Shown piece after piece: positions 32,670-42,929 of a stretch of 64,000 nt of DNA; positions within the stretch are counted from its first letter, which is position 1, and every line of letters starts with the position of its first letter. This stretch comes from Luteipulveratus mongoliensis (lineage in GTDB: Bacteria; Actinomycetota; Actinomycetes; Actinomycetales; Dermatophilaceae). Location of the stretch: contig NZ_CP011112.1 of NCBI RefSeq assembly GCF_001190945.1, forward strand, positions 2,418,001 to 2,482,000, written 5' to 3'. The notes under the pieces were generated by a model, which was given only the letters and a program-made list of their open reading frames with translations, made no database searches and had not been told where the DNA came from. A program made the position numbers and the translations under genes.

Positions 32670-33524
32670 CTAACCGGTGACGGTGAAGTCGACCTTGCTG
32701 ACCTGCCGGCCGTCGACGAGGAACGTGCAGCTGTAGGCGCCCGTTGAGATCGTGCCGCCGAGCGTCGCGGCGTCCGCCGCGAGCTGGACGATGGTGGCTC
32801 CATTGGTCTGCTTGCCGGCCGCTCGGTAGGGACCGCTCGGGGTCTGCACCCGCACCTCGACGGTCTTGCCGAGCACGTCCGTGATCAGCGAGCTGCACCC
32901 GATGCTGCGTGGCGCGGTCAGGGTGGCGGCGCCGCGGGCGCAGTGTGCGATGGTGCCGGCGCGATACATGGTGGCACCGTCGCACGCCATGGTCTGGCTG
33001 GCCTGACCCGCTGGTCCCTTGAAGGTTGTCGAGCCGGTCCAGGTCCGGGCGCCGGCCTTGAACTGGCACGCATAGGTGCCGCCCGGCATCTGCAGGTGAC
33101 CGACCGAGAAGTTGAGGAAGAGCGGCTGCATGTCGGACTGCCGCGTCGCATTGGCGGTGTAGACCTGGGCGCCGTTGCGGAACAACGTGACGTTGATCGT
33201 GCCGGTCGCTTCCTTGGGCAGCAGCGCCGAGCAGGAGACCGCGCTGGTCGTGACGTCCTTCTCGGGCTTCTTGCAGTCGCGCGCCGTCAGGTCGGCCTCC
33301 TTGGTCCCGCACACCCGCACCAACGTGCTCGCGGAGCCCGGCGCGGCCTTGCTCGCAGGGCTGCTCGCGACCGGTGCCGGTGCGGGCGCGCTGGAGGCCG
33401 AGGCGCTGCTCTTCGTGGTGCTCGGCGGCGTGCTGGCGCTCCCGGAGTCGTCACCCGAGCAGCCGGTGAGCGTGAGCAGGGCGGCGACGCCCGCGACCAG
33501 GGCGGACGTACGGAGACGGAGCAT
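32670..33524 (-). CDS. Secreted lipoprotein of unknown function
   Basis: A 284-residue product starting MLRLRTSALVAGVAALLTLTGC, a lipoprotein signal with lipobox LTGC, followed by a Ser/Ala/Pro-rich spacer of about 60 residues. The mature part has two similar halves: each has a Cys-containing strand, GTINVTLFRNG or a counterpart, and ends GGTYACQF or GAYSCTFLVDG, suggesting two Ig-like or beta-sandwich repeats with disulfides. No named family recognised. Start set by the signal peptide. It lies between aceB and the winged-helix regulator, all on the reverse strand. Confidence 0.72.
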   Translation of the reverse strand: MLRLRTSALVAGVAALLTLTGCSGDDSGSASTPPSTTKSSASASSAPAPAPVASSPASKAAPGSASTLVRVCGTKEADLTARDCKKPEKDVTTSAVSCSALLPKEATGTINVTLFRNGAQVYTANATRQSDMQPLFLNFSVGHLQMPGGTYACQFKAGARTWTGSTTFKGPAGQASQTMACDGATMYRAGTIAHCARGAATLTAPRSIGCSSLITDVLGKTVEVRVQTPSGPYRAAGKQTNGATIVQLAADAATLGGTISTGAYSCTFLVDGRQVSKVDFTVTG

Positions 33525-33605
33525 GTGACTTCCTCGGGTGGCGCAGGTTGATCGGTCCGAGTGCGGTCGGAACCAGGAGCACAGCCTGCCACGACCGGCG
33601 TACGG

Positions 33606-33643
33606 CCAGCGCCCCCACGTCGAAGACGGCATGGGGGCGCTGG
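33606..33643 (-). terminator. Terminator of aceB
   Basis: CCAGCGCCCCCA (33606-33617) and TGGGGGCGCTGG (33632-33643) form a perfect 12-bp stem with a 14-base loop, 20 bases past the aceB stop on the reverse strand. Confidence 0.7.
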
Positions 33644-33662
33644 TTGTACGGGAGCTCGGCGG

Positions 33663-35345
<1,683 letters not shown>

Positions 35346-35388
35346 GATGTGCCTCCTTCGCTTGTCGTTCGTCCGGTGTGTGAAAAGA

Positions 35389-35434
35389 ACCTGGGCCCCC
35401 GCGGCCGGAGCCAGGTGACCGCGGGGACCCAGGT
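35389..35434 (-). terminator. Intrinsic terminator between aceA and aceB
   Basis: Bases 35389-35404 pair with 35419-35434 over 16 positions with one mismatch; on the reverse strand the hairpin is followed by GTTCTTTTCAC. It should end most aceA transcripts, allowing more isocitrate lyase than malate synthase, with aceB also having room for its own promoter. Confidence 0.75.
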
Positions 35435-35457
35435 GGTACGTACGGAGTGAGCTCAGG

Positions 35458-36777
35458 TCAGAACTGAGCGTTCTCCGTCGAGCCCTTCAGCGCCGTGGTG
35501 GAGCTGTTGGGGTCGATCGCGGTCGCGACGGCGTCGAAGTAGCCGGCGCCGACCTCGCGCTGGTGCTTGGTCGCGGTGTAACCACGGTCCTCGCTGGCGA
35601 ACTCGCGCTCCTGCAGCTCGACGTACGCCTTCATCTGCTCACGGGCGTAGCCGTGGGCCAGGTCGAACATCGAGTAGTTCAGGGCGTGGAAGCCGGCCAG
35701 GGTGATGAACTGGAACTTGAAGCCCATCGCGCCGAGCTCGTTCTGGAACTTGGCGATCGTGGCGTCGTCCAGGTGCTTCTTCCAGTTGAACGACGGCGAG
35801 CAGTTGTACGCCAGCATCTGATCGGGGAAGTCGGCGTGGACGGCCTCGGCGAACTGCTTCGCGAGCTCGAGGTCCGGGGTGCCGGTCTCCATCCAGATGA
35901 GGTCGGCGTACGGCGCGTAGGCCTTGGCCCGGGCGATGCACGGCTCGATGCCGTTCTTCACCTTGTAGAAGCCCTCAGTGGTGCGCTCACCGGTGATGAA
36001 CGGCTTGTCGCGGTCGTCGACATCGGTCGTGATCAGGGTCGCGGCCTCGGCGTCGGTACGAGCGATGATCAGCGACGGCACGTCGGAGACGTCAGCGGCC
36101 AGACGCGCGGCGTTGAGCGTGCGCACGTGCTGCTGGGTCGGGATGAGCACCTTGCCACCGAGGTGGCCGCACTTCTTCTCGGACGCGAGCTGGTCCTCCC
36201 AGTGCACGCCCGAGGCGCCGGAGGCGATCATCGACTTCATCAGCTCGTACGCGTTCAGCACGCCACCGAAGCCGGCCTCGGCATCCGCGACGATCGGCAC
36301 GACCCACTCGTCGACCGACTTGTTGCCCTCGGCGTACTCGATCTGGTCCGCACGCAGCAGCGCGTTGTTGATGCGACGCACGACGGCCGGCACGGAGTTG
36401 GCCGGGTAGATCGACTGGTCCGGGTAGGTCTGACCCGAGAGGTTGGCGTCACCGGCGACCTGCCAGCCGGACAGGTAGATGGCCTTGAGGCCGGCCTTGA
36501 CCTGCTGGACGGCCTGGTTGCCCGTCAGCGCGCCCAGCGCGTTGACGTAGTCCTCGGTGTGCAGCTTGGTCCACAGCTGCTCGGCGCCGCGGCGAGCCAG
36601 GGTGTACTCCTCCTGGACGCTGCCGCGCAGCTTGACGACGTCGGCGGCGGAGTAGTCGCGCTTGAGGCCCTTCCACCGCTCGTTGGTGTCCCAGTCCTTC
36701 TGGATCTCGGCGGCCGCTGTCGACCGCGGGTCCAGGCCCTGCTCGCTCAGCTGCGGGGTCTCGGTAGTGGAGGTCAT
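35458..36777 (-). CDS. aceA: Isocitrate lyase
   Basis: A 439-residue enzyme that splits isocitrate into succinate and glyoxylate, allowing growth on acetate or fatty acids. The catalytic loop KKCGHLGGK is present, with [37 protein letters not shown] and [13 protein letters not shown]. Length matches the actinobacterial short type. Ribosome site CGAGGAG. It is transcribed divergently from a RamB-type regulator 174 bases away, which probably controls it. Confidence 0.97.
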   Translation of the reverse strand: MTSTTETPQLSEQGLDPRSTAAAEIQKDWDTNERWKGLKRDYSAADVVKLRGSVQEEYTLARRGAEQLWTKLHTEDYVNALGALTGNQAVQQVKAGLKAIYLSGWQVAGDANLSGQTYPDQSIYPANSVPAVVRRINNALLRADQIEYAEGNKSVDEWVVPIVADAEAGFGGVLNAYELMKSMIASGASGVHWEDQLASEKKCGHLGGKVLIPTQQHVRTLNAARLAADVSDVPSLIIARTDAEAATLITTDVDDRDKPFITGERTTEGFYKVKNGIEPCIARAKAYAPYADLIWMETGTPDLELAKQFAEAVHADFPDQMLAYNCSPSFNWKKHLDDATIAKFQNELGAMGFKFQFITLAGFHALNYSMFDLAHGYAREQMKAYVELQEREFASEDRGYTATKHQREVGAGYFDAVATAIDPNSSTTALKGSTENAQF

Positions 36778-36939
36778 GGCTCCTCGTCAGTCCTTTCGGT
36801 GCCGGCCACATGGGCCGGTTTGCCCTTCGATGTCACATGCGCCGGTCGCCGCGTTCGGCGTCCTGCGTTGCCCACACTCTGGCCGACTGGAACTGACAAG
36901 TAGCCACCCTTGCACTGTAAAGATCTGCGTTTCTTTCGT

Positions 36940-36945
36940 TAATGT
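36940..36945 (+). promoter_or_regulatory. -10 box of the RamB-type regulator gene
   Basis: TAATGT is six bases before the ATG at 36952, so the message is probably leaderless. The 174-base region to aceA also holds the aceA promoter, which I could not fix. Confidence 0.4.
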
Positions 36946-36951
36946 GACGAT

Positions 36952-38514
36952 ATGTCCCACCTTTCACCCCGACACCAGGCAGACTCACGTGTCATGAACC
37001 GCGCTTCTTCGCAGGTGGCCCCATCCACTGGTCGCCTCACCCAGCCTCGGTCTGCGGTCGTCCCTGACGAGTCCCGCAAGCCCGCGCCGGACGCCCTGAC
37101 GATCGGTCGCCGGCTGCGACATGTGCGGCAGGAGTCAGGTCAGACGCTGGGCGAGGTCGCGGAGTCGGTGGGCATGTCCGCATCCGCCCTGTCGCTCATC
37201 GAGAACGGCAAGCGCGAGCCGCGGCTGTCCATGCTGACGGCCCTCGCGGAGGCCCTCGATGCCCCGCTGGCGGACCTGCTGGCGACGGCGCCGCCGAGCC
37301 GGCGCGCGGCCTTGGAGATCCGCCTGGAGCGCGCGCAGCGTGCCGACTCCTACCAGCACCTGGGACTGCCGGCGGTCAAGATCGGCCCGCGGCTGCCGAT
37401 GGAGGCCCTGGAGGCGCTCGTCGGGATGCACGAGGCGATGGCTGCGGTGCAGGCCGAGCGGGCGGCGACCCCCGAGCACGCGCGGATGGCCAACGCCGAG
37501 CTGCGCGAGCGGATGCGCGCCGCCGACAACTACTTCGGTGAGATCGAGGCCGCTGCGGCGGACCTGCTGTCAGCGATCAAGCACCCCGGGGGTCCGATCA
37601 GTCGCGCCTCGGTCGATCGGCTGGCCGGCCACCTCGGCTACAGCCTGGTCCATATCTCCGACCTGCCAGGGTCGACGCGGACCGTCACGGACATGACCCA
37701 CAAGCGGGTCTACCTCCCTCAGCCGGAGGCCGGTCAGCACGACTCGAGGTCGTTGGCGCTGCAGGCGATCGGGCACCTGGTGCTGGGTCACCAGGTGCCG
37801 GCGGACTACGCCGAGTTCCTGTCGCAACGCGTCGAGATCAACTACTTCGCGGCAGCGCTGCTGATGCCCGAGCAGGACGCCGTTGCGCGTCTTCAGGAGG
37901 CCAAGCAGTCCAAGGACATCGCGATCGAGGACCTGCGCGACGCCTTCGCGGTGTCTTACGAGACGGCCGCCCACCGGTTCACCAACCTGGCCACCCGCCA
38001 CCTCGACATCCCGGTGCACTTCATGCGGATCTCGCGCGATGGTGTGATCTACAAGGCCTATGAGAACGACGGTGTGAGCTTCCCGCGCGATGCCACGGGT
38101 GCGATCGAGGGCCAGCGGGTCTGCCGTCAGTGGACGGCACGGCGGGTCTTCGAGCAGCCGGATCTCAGCCAGGCGTTCCAGGCTTACACCGACACCCGGT
38201 CGGGCACATATTGGTGCACCGCCGTGGTCGACCGCACTCCCGAGGGACTCTTCTCGGTCAATGTCGGGGTGCCCTACCAGTCGGTGAAGTGGATGCGCGG
38301 TCGCGAGACCACCCATCGGTCGAAGTCACGTTGCCCCGACCCGACCTGCTGCATGCAGCCGCCCGCCGACCTCTCGTCGCGCTGGGGCGGCCACGCCTGG
38401 CCGAGCGCCCGCGCCCACTCCCACCTGCTGGCGGCGATGCCGCCCGGAGTCTTCCCGGGCGTGGACGACACCGAGGTCTATACGTTCCTGGAGCGCCACG
38501 CGCCGACGGACTAG
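36952..38514 (+). CDS. RamB-type regulator (XRE helix-turn-helix with IrrE/ScfR domains)
   Basis: A 520-residue regulator. Residues 48-105 form an XRE helix-turn-helix (TIGRRLRHVRQESGQTLGEVAESVGMSASALSLIENGKREP). A middle region resembles the IrrE/ImmA-type domain (LALQAIGHLVLGHQVPADYAEFLSQR, EINYFAAALLMP), though no HExxH is present. The C-terminal short-chain-fatty-acid-regulator part has RVCRQWTARRVFE and a cysteine cluster SRCPDPTCCMQPP. RamB proteins of Corynebacterium and Mycobacterium repress acetate and glyoxylate genes, and this gene diverges from aceA, so the same role is likely. The short N-terminal tail is open to an alternative Met at 36994. Confidence 0.9.
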   Translation: MSHLSPRHQADSRVMNRASSQVAPSTGRLTQPRSAVVPDESRKPAPDALTIGRRLRHVRQESGQTLGEVAESVGMSASALSLIENGKREPRLSMLTALAEALDAPLADLLATAPPSRRAALEIRLERAQRADSYQHLGLPAVKIGPRLPMEALEALVGMHEAMAAVQAERAATPEHARMANAELRERMRAADNYFGEIEAAAADLLSAIKHPGGPISRASVDRLAGHLGYSLVHISDLPGSTRTVTDMTHKRVYLPQPEAGQHDSRSLALQAIGHLVLGHQVPADYAEFLSQRVEINYFAAALLMPEQDAVARLQEAKQSKDIAIEDLRDAFAVSYETAAHRFTNLATRHLDIPVHFMRISRDGVIYKAYENDGVSFPRDATGAIEGQRVCRQWTARRVFEQPDLSQAFQAYTDTRSGTYWCTAVVDRTPEGLFSVNVGVPYQSVKWMRGRETTHRSKSRCPDPTCCMQPPADLSSRWGGHAWPSARAHSHLLAAMPPGVFPGVDDTEVYTFLERHAPTD

Positions 38515-38578
38515 ACCGGCGGCAACCTTCTGAGCCTCTGCGCCGTAGTTGACGGTGACGGACTCGAGGAGGCCACCA

Positions 38579-39841
38579 ATGCGTACTGCCCTGATCGGTA
38601 CGACCATCGCCGGACTGCTGCTCGGCGCGACCGCCTGCGGTGGGGACCCGGCGAAAGCACCACCGGCACCGCAGCCTTCCCAGATCAAGGCGGCCGTGGT
38701 TCGGGCGAAGGCCCCGACGAGCACGCCTGCTGGGTCGATGCTGAGCACCCTCGGTGCGCGAATGTTGTTGTCCACGAAGGACATTGGCGCCCACGAGAAC
38801 GGGTCTGTCAGCCCCTACTCGATCTACTCCGCGCTCGCCATGACGAGGGCCGGCGCCAGAGGGACCAGCGCGCAGGAGCTCGATCGAGTGCTCGGCTCGA
38901 GTGAACCTCAGCAAGCGGCGGCCATCACGGCGATCGACGCCCAGCTGGCCAAGCGAAGCGGGATCACTCTCAGCACGGCGAACGGTCTGTGGCCCGAGCG
39001 GACACTGCAGGTACGCCAGCCGTTCCTCGACCGACTGGCCTCCGGCTTCGGCGCGGGTGTCTACCCCGTCGACTATCTGCATGACCATCAGGGAGCGCGA
39101 AAGTCGATCAACCAGTGGGTGTCAGGCAAGACCCACAAGCTGATCCCGGAGCTGCTGCCAGCGGACTTCGTCTCGGAGGGCACGAGGTTGGTGCTCGTCA
39201 ACGCGCTGTATCTCAAGGGCAGCTGGTCGACGCAGATGACTCCGATGTCCGACCCGCAGCCATTCATGACGGCGGGTGGCCGGTCGACCCCGACGACCAT
39301 GATGTCCGCAACCTCCGCCTATCCGACGGCAGCCGGGTCCGGCTGGCGCTCGGTCTCGATGCCGTTGAAGGACAAGCGATTTGCGATGACCCTGATCGTG
39401 CCGGACAAGGGTCGGTACGACAGCATCCGGTCTCAGCTCGGCGCCGTGGTTCCGCGTGCGTTGGCGACTCGGTCGGCGGGCTCGGTCGAGCTCTCGGTCC
39501 CGTCGTTCTCGGTGCGCACTGCTGCTGACCTCAAGCCCACGCTCGAGGGGTTCGGCGTGCACGAACTCTTCGATTCCAATCGGGCAGATCTGTCCGGCAT
39601 GGCGGGGGAGCCGGGTGACCTCTTCGTCAGTGGAGTTGTGCACCAGTCGGTCGTGAAGGCCACGCCCGGAGGTGTCGAGGCAGCCGCTGCGACGGCGGCT
39701 GGGATGGCGGTCGGCAGCGCGCCGCAGATCGACCGGAAGATCACGGTCGACCGCGCGTTCTTCTTCGTCATTCACGACACCGCGACGCGCGCACCGCTCT
39801 TCCTCGGCCAGGTCGCCGACCCGAGCGTCCCCACTGGTTGA
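38579..39841 (+). CDS. Serpin-family protease inhibitor, probable lipoprotein
   Basis: A 420-residue exported protein starting MRTALIGTTIAGLLLGATACGG, a lipoprotein-like signal with Cys about residue 21 and a Pro/Ala-rich spacer. The body is a full serpin: NGSVSPYSIYSALAMTRAGARGTSAQEL, INQWVSGKTHKLIPELLP, LVLVNALYLKGSW, and the end VDRAFFFVIHDTATRAPLFLGQVADP. The reactive-centre loop (about 362-382) has the small-residue hinge GGVEAAAATAAGMAV typical of inhibitory serpins. The scissile bond is near AVGS by spacing, pointing to an elastase-like target; this is inference. Ribosome site GAGGAGG. Alone between unrelated genes. Confidence 0.92.
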   Translation: MRTALIGTTIAGLLLGATACGGDPAKAPPAPQPSQIKAAVVRAKAPTSTPAGSMLSTLGARMLLSTKDIGAHENGSVSPYSIYSALAMTRAGARGTSAQELDRVLGSSEPQQAAAITAIDAQLAKRSGITLSTANGLWPERTLQVRQPFLDRLASGFGAGVYPVDYLHDHQGARKSINQWVSGKTHKLIPELLPADFVSEGTRLVLVNALYLKGSWSTQMTPMSDPQPFMTAGGRSTPTTMMSATSAYPTAAGSGWRSVSMPLKDKRFAMTLIVPDKGRYDSIRSQLGAVVPRALATRSAGSVELSVPSFSVRTAADLKPTLEGFGVHELFDSNRADLSGMAGEPGDLFVSGVVHQSVVKATPGGVEAAAATAAGMAVGSAPQIDRKITVDRAFFFVIHDTATRAPLFLGQVADPSVPTG

Positions 39842-39861
39842 GCCGTCGAGCACGCCCCATC

Positions 39862-39967
39862 GCTGGTCGAGTAGGCGAGCGCCCAGGCGCGAGCCGTATC
39901 GAGACCGGGTGACCGCGTGCACCTGGTCTCGATACGCCTCCGCTGGCGCTCCGGCTACTCGACCGGC
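39862..39967. repeat. REP-like interrupted palindrome
   Basis: GCTGGTCGAGTAGG...GTATCGAGACC and, inverted, GGTCTCGATACG...CTACTCGACCGGC form a long imperfect stem separated by about 20 bases. Elements of the type CTGGTCGAGTAG...TATCGAGACC are dispersed in many actinobacterial genomes. This copy lies between the convergent serpin and dehydrogenase genes and runs into the dehydrogenase, supplying its last codons and stop. Confidence 0.7.
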
Positions 39968-40794
39968 TGGTAGGACGTGTCGCGGCCGATGGGTTCGACG
40001 GCGTCGAGCTCGCTGAGTCGGCTCTGCAGGCGGGCTCGGATGCCGTCGAACGACTCCGGTCCCAGAGGCAGTCGCAACGGCACGTCAGTCCCGCTCGCGA
40101 CCTCCACGATCACTCGCGCCGCTGCGTCCGGATCACCCGTCTGCTGACCGTCCTGCGCGGCGAATCGCTCGCGTGCGGCACTCAGCACAGCGTCGTACGC
40201 CGGCAGGGGAGTGGGCCATCGGTTGGACCGCCCGGCGAAGTCGGTGCGAAACGGTCCCGGCTCGACGATGAGCACGCGCACCCCGAATGCCGCGACCTCG
40301 TTGGACAACCCTTCGGAGAGACCTTCGAGGGCGAACTTGGTGGTGTTGTACGCCGTCCCGCCGAGCGTGGTCCGCACACCACCGATCGAGGACATCATCA
40401 CGACGGTGCCCGAGCCCTGCTCGCGCATCGCCGGCAGTACTTCTCGGGTGACGTTGGCAACGCCGAACACGTTGACATCAAACACATCTCGCAGCTCTGT
40501 GTCGGCCCATTCCTCAAGAGCGCCACGCAATGAGTAGCCCGCGTTGTTGACGAGTACGTCGATCCGGCCGAACCGCTCGTGGGCTGCGGCCACGGCGTCC
40601 GTGATGCTCTGTGCGTCCGTGACATCGAGGCGGGTGGTGAGTACGTGCTCGCCAGCCAGGTCAGCGACGTCGTCGGGGCGGCGCGCGGTCGCAACCACGG
40701 CGTTGCCAGCGGCCTCGGCTGCAAGCGCGATGGCCCGGCCGAGTCCGGTGCTTGCGCCGGTGATGAACCACACCGGCCGATCGGTTGTTGCCAC
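39955..40794 (-). CDS. Short-chain dehydrogenase/reductase
   Basis: A 279-residue classical SDR: cofactor motif TGASTGLG near the N terminus, LVNNAGYS, the catalytic Ser in MMSSIGG and the YNTTK dyad. The substrate is unknown; the C-terminal segment resembles oxidoreductases of the YdaD/retinol-dehydrogenase-like group. GTG start at 40794 follows GGAGAGG at good spacing. It diverges from a TetR gene with a palindrome between, and is most likely that regulator's target. The last residues (PVE-stop) are encoded by a REP-like repeat. Confidence 0.88.
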   Translation of the reverse strand: MATTDRPVWFITGASTGLGRAIALAAEAAGNAVVATARRPDDVADLAGEHVLTTRLDVTDAQSITDAVAAAHERFGRIDVLVNNAGYSLRGALEEWADTELRDVFDVNVFGVANVTREVLPAMREQGSGTVVMMSSIGGVRTTLGGTAYNTTKFALEGLSEGLSNEVAAFGVRVLIVEPGPFRTDFAGRSNRWPTPLPAYDAVLSAARERFAAQDGQQTGDPDAAARVIVEVASGTDVPLRLPLGPESFDGIRARLQSRLSELDAVEPIGRDTSYQPVE

Positions 40795-40838
40795 AGGTAT
40801 TGCCTCTCCATCGGGGTGTGTGCGCGACAGGACTAATT

Positions 40839-40855
40839 CGAAACGATACGTTTCG
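40839..40855. promoter_or_regulatory. TetR operator-like palindrome
   Basis: CGAAACG-ATA-CGTTTCG is a perfect 7-3-7 inverted repeat in the 96-base gap between the divergent dehydrogenase and TetR genes, the typical position for an operator that controls both. Confidence 0.65.
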
Positions 40856-40890
40856 TAACAACGAATCGCAAGGGATACGAGGAGGTCTCG

Positions 40891-41481
40891 GTGGTAGATG
40901 ACAGGCTGCCCGGTCGACCACGGAGCGAGGCGAGTCGCGCTGCCACGCTGCGGGCGGCGTACGACCTGTTGCAGGAGAAGGGTTTTCGTCAGGTGACGAC
41001 GGCGGAGATCGCCCGTCGCGCTGGTGTCAGCACGGCGACGGTCTACCGGTGGTGGGACTCCAAGGCCGATGTCTTGCTGGACGCTGTGCACGAGCAGGGC
41101 GATCGCTACCCGGCGTTCGAGGAAGGGGATGACACGTTCACCGAGCTGCTCACCGAGGTGCGTGGCGTGATCCGTTTCTATGCGTCCGCCACGGGACAGG
41201 CCACGTTGGACCTGGTCGCGGAGTCGCGCTTCGACGACGACCTGGCGCGCGGCCTGCGAGAGCGGTTCATCGCCGGTCGACGGGCGAGCGCGAAGGCCGT
41301 CCTGCGTCGTGGCATCGAGCGGGGTGAGGTGCGCTCCGATCTGCGGCTGGACGCCGCGGTCGACGCGATCTGGGGCGCGCTGTACTACCGGCTGCAGGTG
41401 TCGGGAGAGCCGTTGCGGCCGGCATACGCGCGCGAGCTGCTCACGACGCTGTGGCCGGCCCTCTCTGCTCAGGCGGGCTGA
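40891..41481 (+). CDS. TetR-family transcriptional regulator
   Basis: A 196-residue repressor. The N-terminal helix-turn-helix is typical (LRAAYDLLQEKGFRQVTTAEIARRAGVSTATVYRWWDSKADVLLDAV); the C-terminal ligand domain resembles TetR_C_11-like actinobacterial members (LDAAVDAIWGALYYRLQVSGEPL). GTG start with GGAGG eight bases upstream. It diverges from the short-chain dehydrogenase, with a perfect palindrome between. Its 3' end overlaps the convergent DUF4395 gene by 13 bases. Confidence 0.92.
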   Translation: MVDDRLPGRPRSEASRAATLRAAYDLLQEKGFRQVTTAEIARRAGVSTATVYRWWDSKADVLLDAVHEQGDRYPAFEEGDDTFTELLTEVRGVIRFYASATGQATLDLVAESRFDDDLARGLRERFIAGRRASAKAVLRRGIERGEVRSDLRLDAAVDAIWGALYYRLQVSGEPLRPAYARELLTTLWPALSAQAG

Positions 41482-41954
41482 CGAAGGCGGATGTCGTTGC
41501 AGGCGGCGCAGGTCTCCTCAGGGATGACGCCCAGCCGCATGAGGTGTCCGAAGACGTAGCAGCCGGCGCAGAATCCGAGTGCGGACTCGAGGGTCGCGAA
41601 GACCACGAGGACACCGGTCAGCACGAGGGCGAATGTCGTCCAGCCGAGCGCCAGTCCACCGATCGCAGCCGCCGTGGTCAGCACCGCGCCGATGCCCTGG
41701 GCGAACCGCTTGGGCGGGCCGGGGGAGAGGCGGGGTTCGCCGAGTCGGGGCGCGATGACCTTCATGGCCACGGTGCCGAGCGGGCTGAGGCGTGGGCCGG
41801 TCAGGACGCGCGCGACGAATCCGTACGCCAGGGGCACGAGCAGCCAGAGCCAGCCCGTCACGAGGATGACGGCGCCGGTCACCGCAACCACGGCTGCGAC
41901 CGTGCGCGCGGCCTTCTCGTTGACCGGGTTGGGGAAGCCCAGCAGGGAACTCAT
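41469..41954 (-). CDS. DUF4395 membrane protein
   Basis: A 161-residue protein with about four hydrophobic helices and the DUF4395 pattern: FPNPVNEKAARTVA at the start, FVARVLTGPRLSPLG, and two cysteine pairs, LGFCAGCYVFG and CAACND. Members often accompany thioredoxin-like or sulfurtransferase genes, and the CxxC pairs suggest a redox or metal role at the membrane, but the function is not established. It overlaps the TetR gene end to end, so one transcript may be antisense to the other. Confidence 0.82.
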   Translation of the reverse strand: MSSLLGFPNPVNEKAARTVAAVVAVTGAVILVTGWLWLLVPLAYGFVARVLTGPRLSPLGTVAMKVIAPRLGEPRLSPGPPKRFAQGIGAVLTTAAAIGGLALGWTTFALVLTGVLVVFATLESALGFCAGCYVFGHLMRLGVIPEETCAACNDIRLRQPA

Positions 41955-42052
41955 GTGGCCAGGCTACATAACGAAACCTTTGTCATCGAGTAATGCGAGC
42001 CAATGATGAGATGCTCACCTCGGTGGGTTTCGGCCTGGCGCGTGCCGTCTGG

Positions 42053-42058
42053 CACAAT
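42053..42058 (+). promoter_or_regulatory. Probable -10 of the rpsP transcript
   Basis: CACAAT sits about 135 bases before the rpsP start, giving a leader of roughly 125 bases, common for ribosomal operons. The -35 is unclear. The leader contains several C-rich stretches but no hairpin I would defend; an AGGAG ribosome site is at about 42177. Confidence 0.3.
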
Positions 42059-42191
42059 GTCCGCCGTACCCGTGCGACCTCGGGCCCTCTACCCCGGGTC
42101 AGTGCGCCTACCCCCGAGCTGCGGCTCCCCGTGTGTTCCCCACCCGGTCTCGCCGTGCCTCACCTGACACAGAAACAGGAGACACCTACAC

Positions 42192-42926
42192 GTGTCCGTC
42201 AAGATTCGTCTGAAGCGCCTCGGCAAGATCCGCACCCCCCAGTACCGCGTCGTCGTCATGGACGCGCGCACCAAGCGGGACGGTCGCGCCATCGAGGAGA
42301 TCGGCAAGTACCACCCCAAGGAGGAGCCGAGCCTCATCGAGATCGACTCCGAGCGAGCGCAGTACTGGCTGGGCGTCGGCGCGCAGCCGACCGAGCAGGT
42401 CACCGCACTGCTGAAGATCACCGGCGACTGGCAGAAGCACAAGGGCGAGCCCGGCACTGAGGGCACCCTCAAGGTCAAGGCGCCCAAGCCGGACAAGAGG
42501 GCCCTCTACGAGGCCGCTCTGGCCGCGTCGCAGAACGCTGCGGACGACAAGAGCAAGGGCTCGGCCACGACCACCAAGAAGAAGGCTGAGAAGGTCGAGG
42601 CCGAGGTCAAGGCTGCCGACGCCAAGGCCGTGGCCGCCGACAAGGCGGACGAGGTCGAGGTTCCGGTCGAGGAGCCCAAGGCTGACGTCGAGGCTGCACT
42701 GGTCGACGGTGGCTTCGGCGCCGACTCGGCTGCTCCGGCCGCTGACGGCTCTGCCCCCGAGGGCTTCACCGTCAAGGGCAACAAGGACTCGATGAAGTAC
42801 CACGTCGCGGGTTCGCGCTGGTACGACGCGACTGAGGCCGAGGTCTGGTTCAAGACCGCTGAGGCTGCGGCCGCGGCGGGCTTTGAGCCGGCCGGCGGCG
42901 AGGCCGCCCAGAAGGTAGAGGCCTGA
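42192..42926 (+). CDS. rpsP: Ribosomal protein bS16 with a C-terminal extension domain
   Basis: A 244-residue protein, about three times longer than bacterial S16. Residues 1-85 are canonical S16 ([52 protein letters not shown]). A Lys/Ala/Glu/Val-rich linker (about 105-185) leads to an extra domain (190-235): [46 protein letters not shown]. This pattern resembles the Ada/nuclease-tail metal-binding fold but lacks the cysteines; actinobacterial databases sometimes call it a sunset domain. GTG start after AGGAG. First gene of rpsP-khpA. Confidence 0.95.
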   Translation: MSVKIRLKRLGKIRTPQYRVVVMDARTKRDGRAIEEIGKYHPKEEPSLIEIDSERAQYWLGVGAQPTEQVTALLKITGDWQKHKGEPGTEGTLKVKAPKPDKRALYEAALAASQNAADDKSKGSATTTKKKAEKVEAEVKAADAKAVAADKADEVEVPVEEPKADVEAALVDGGFGADSAAPAADGSAPEGFTVKGNKDSMKYHVAGSRWYDATEAEVWFKTAEAAAAAGFEPAGGEAAQKVEA

Positions 42927-42929
42927 TCC

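Noticed and set aside
36910-36922. TTGCACTGTAAAG as a RamB binding site between aceA and the regulator
   Set aside because: It only loosely resembles the published AAAGTTTGCAAA-type motif and is not palindromic; noted but not called.
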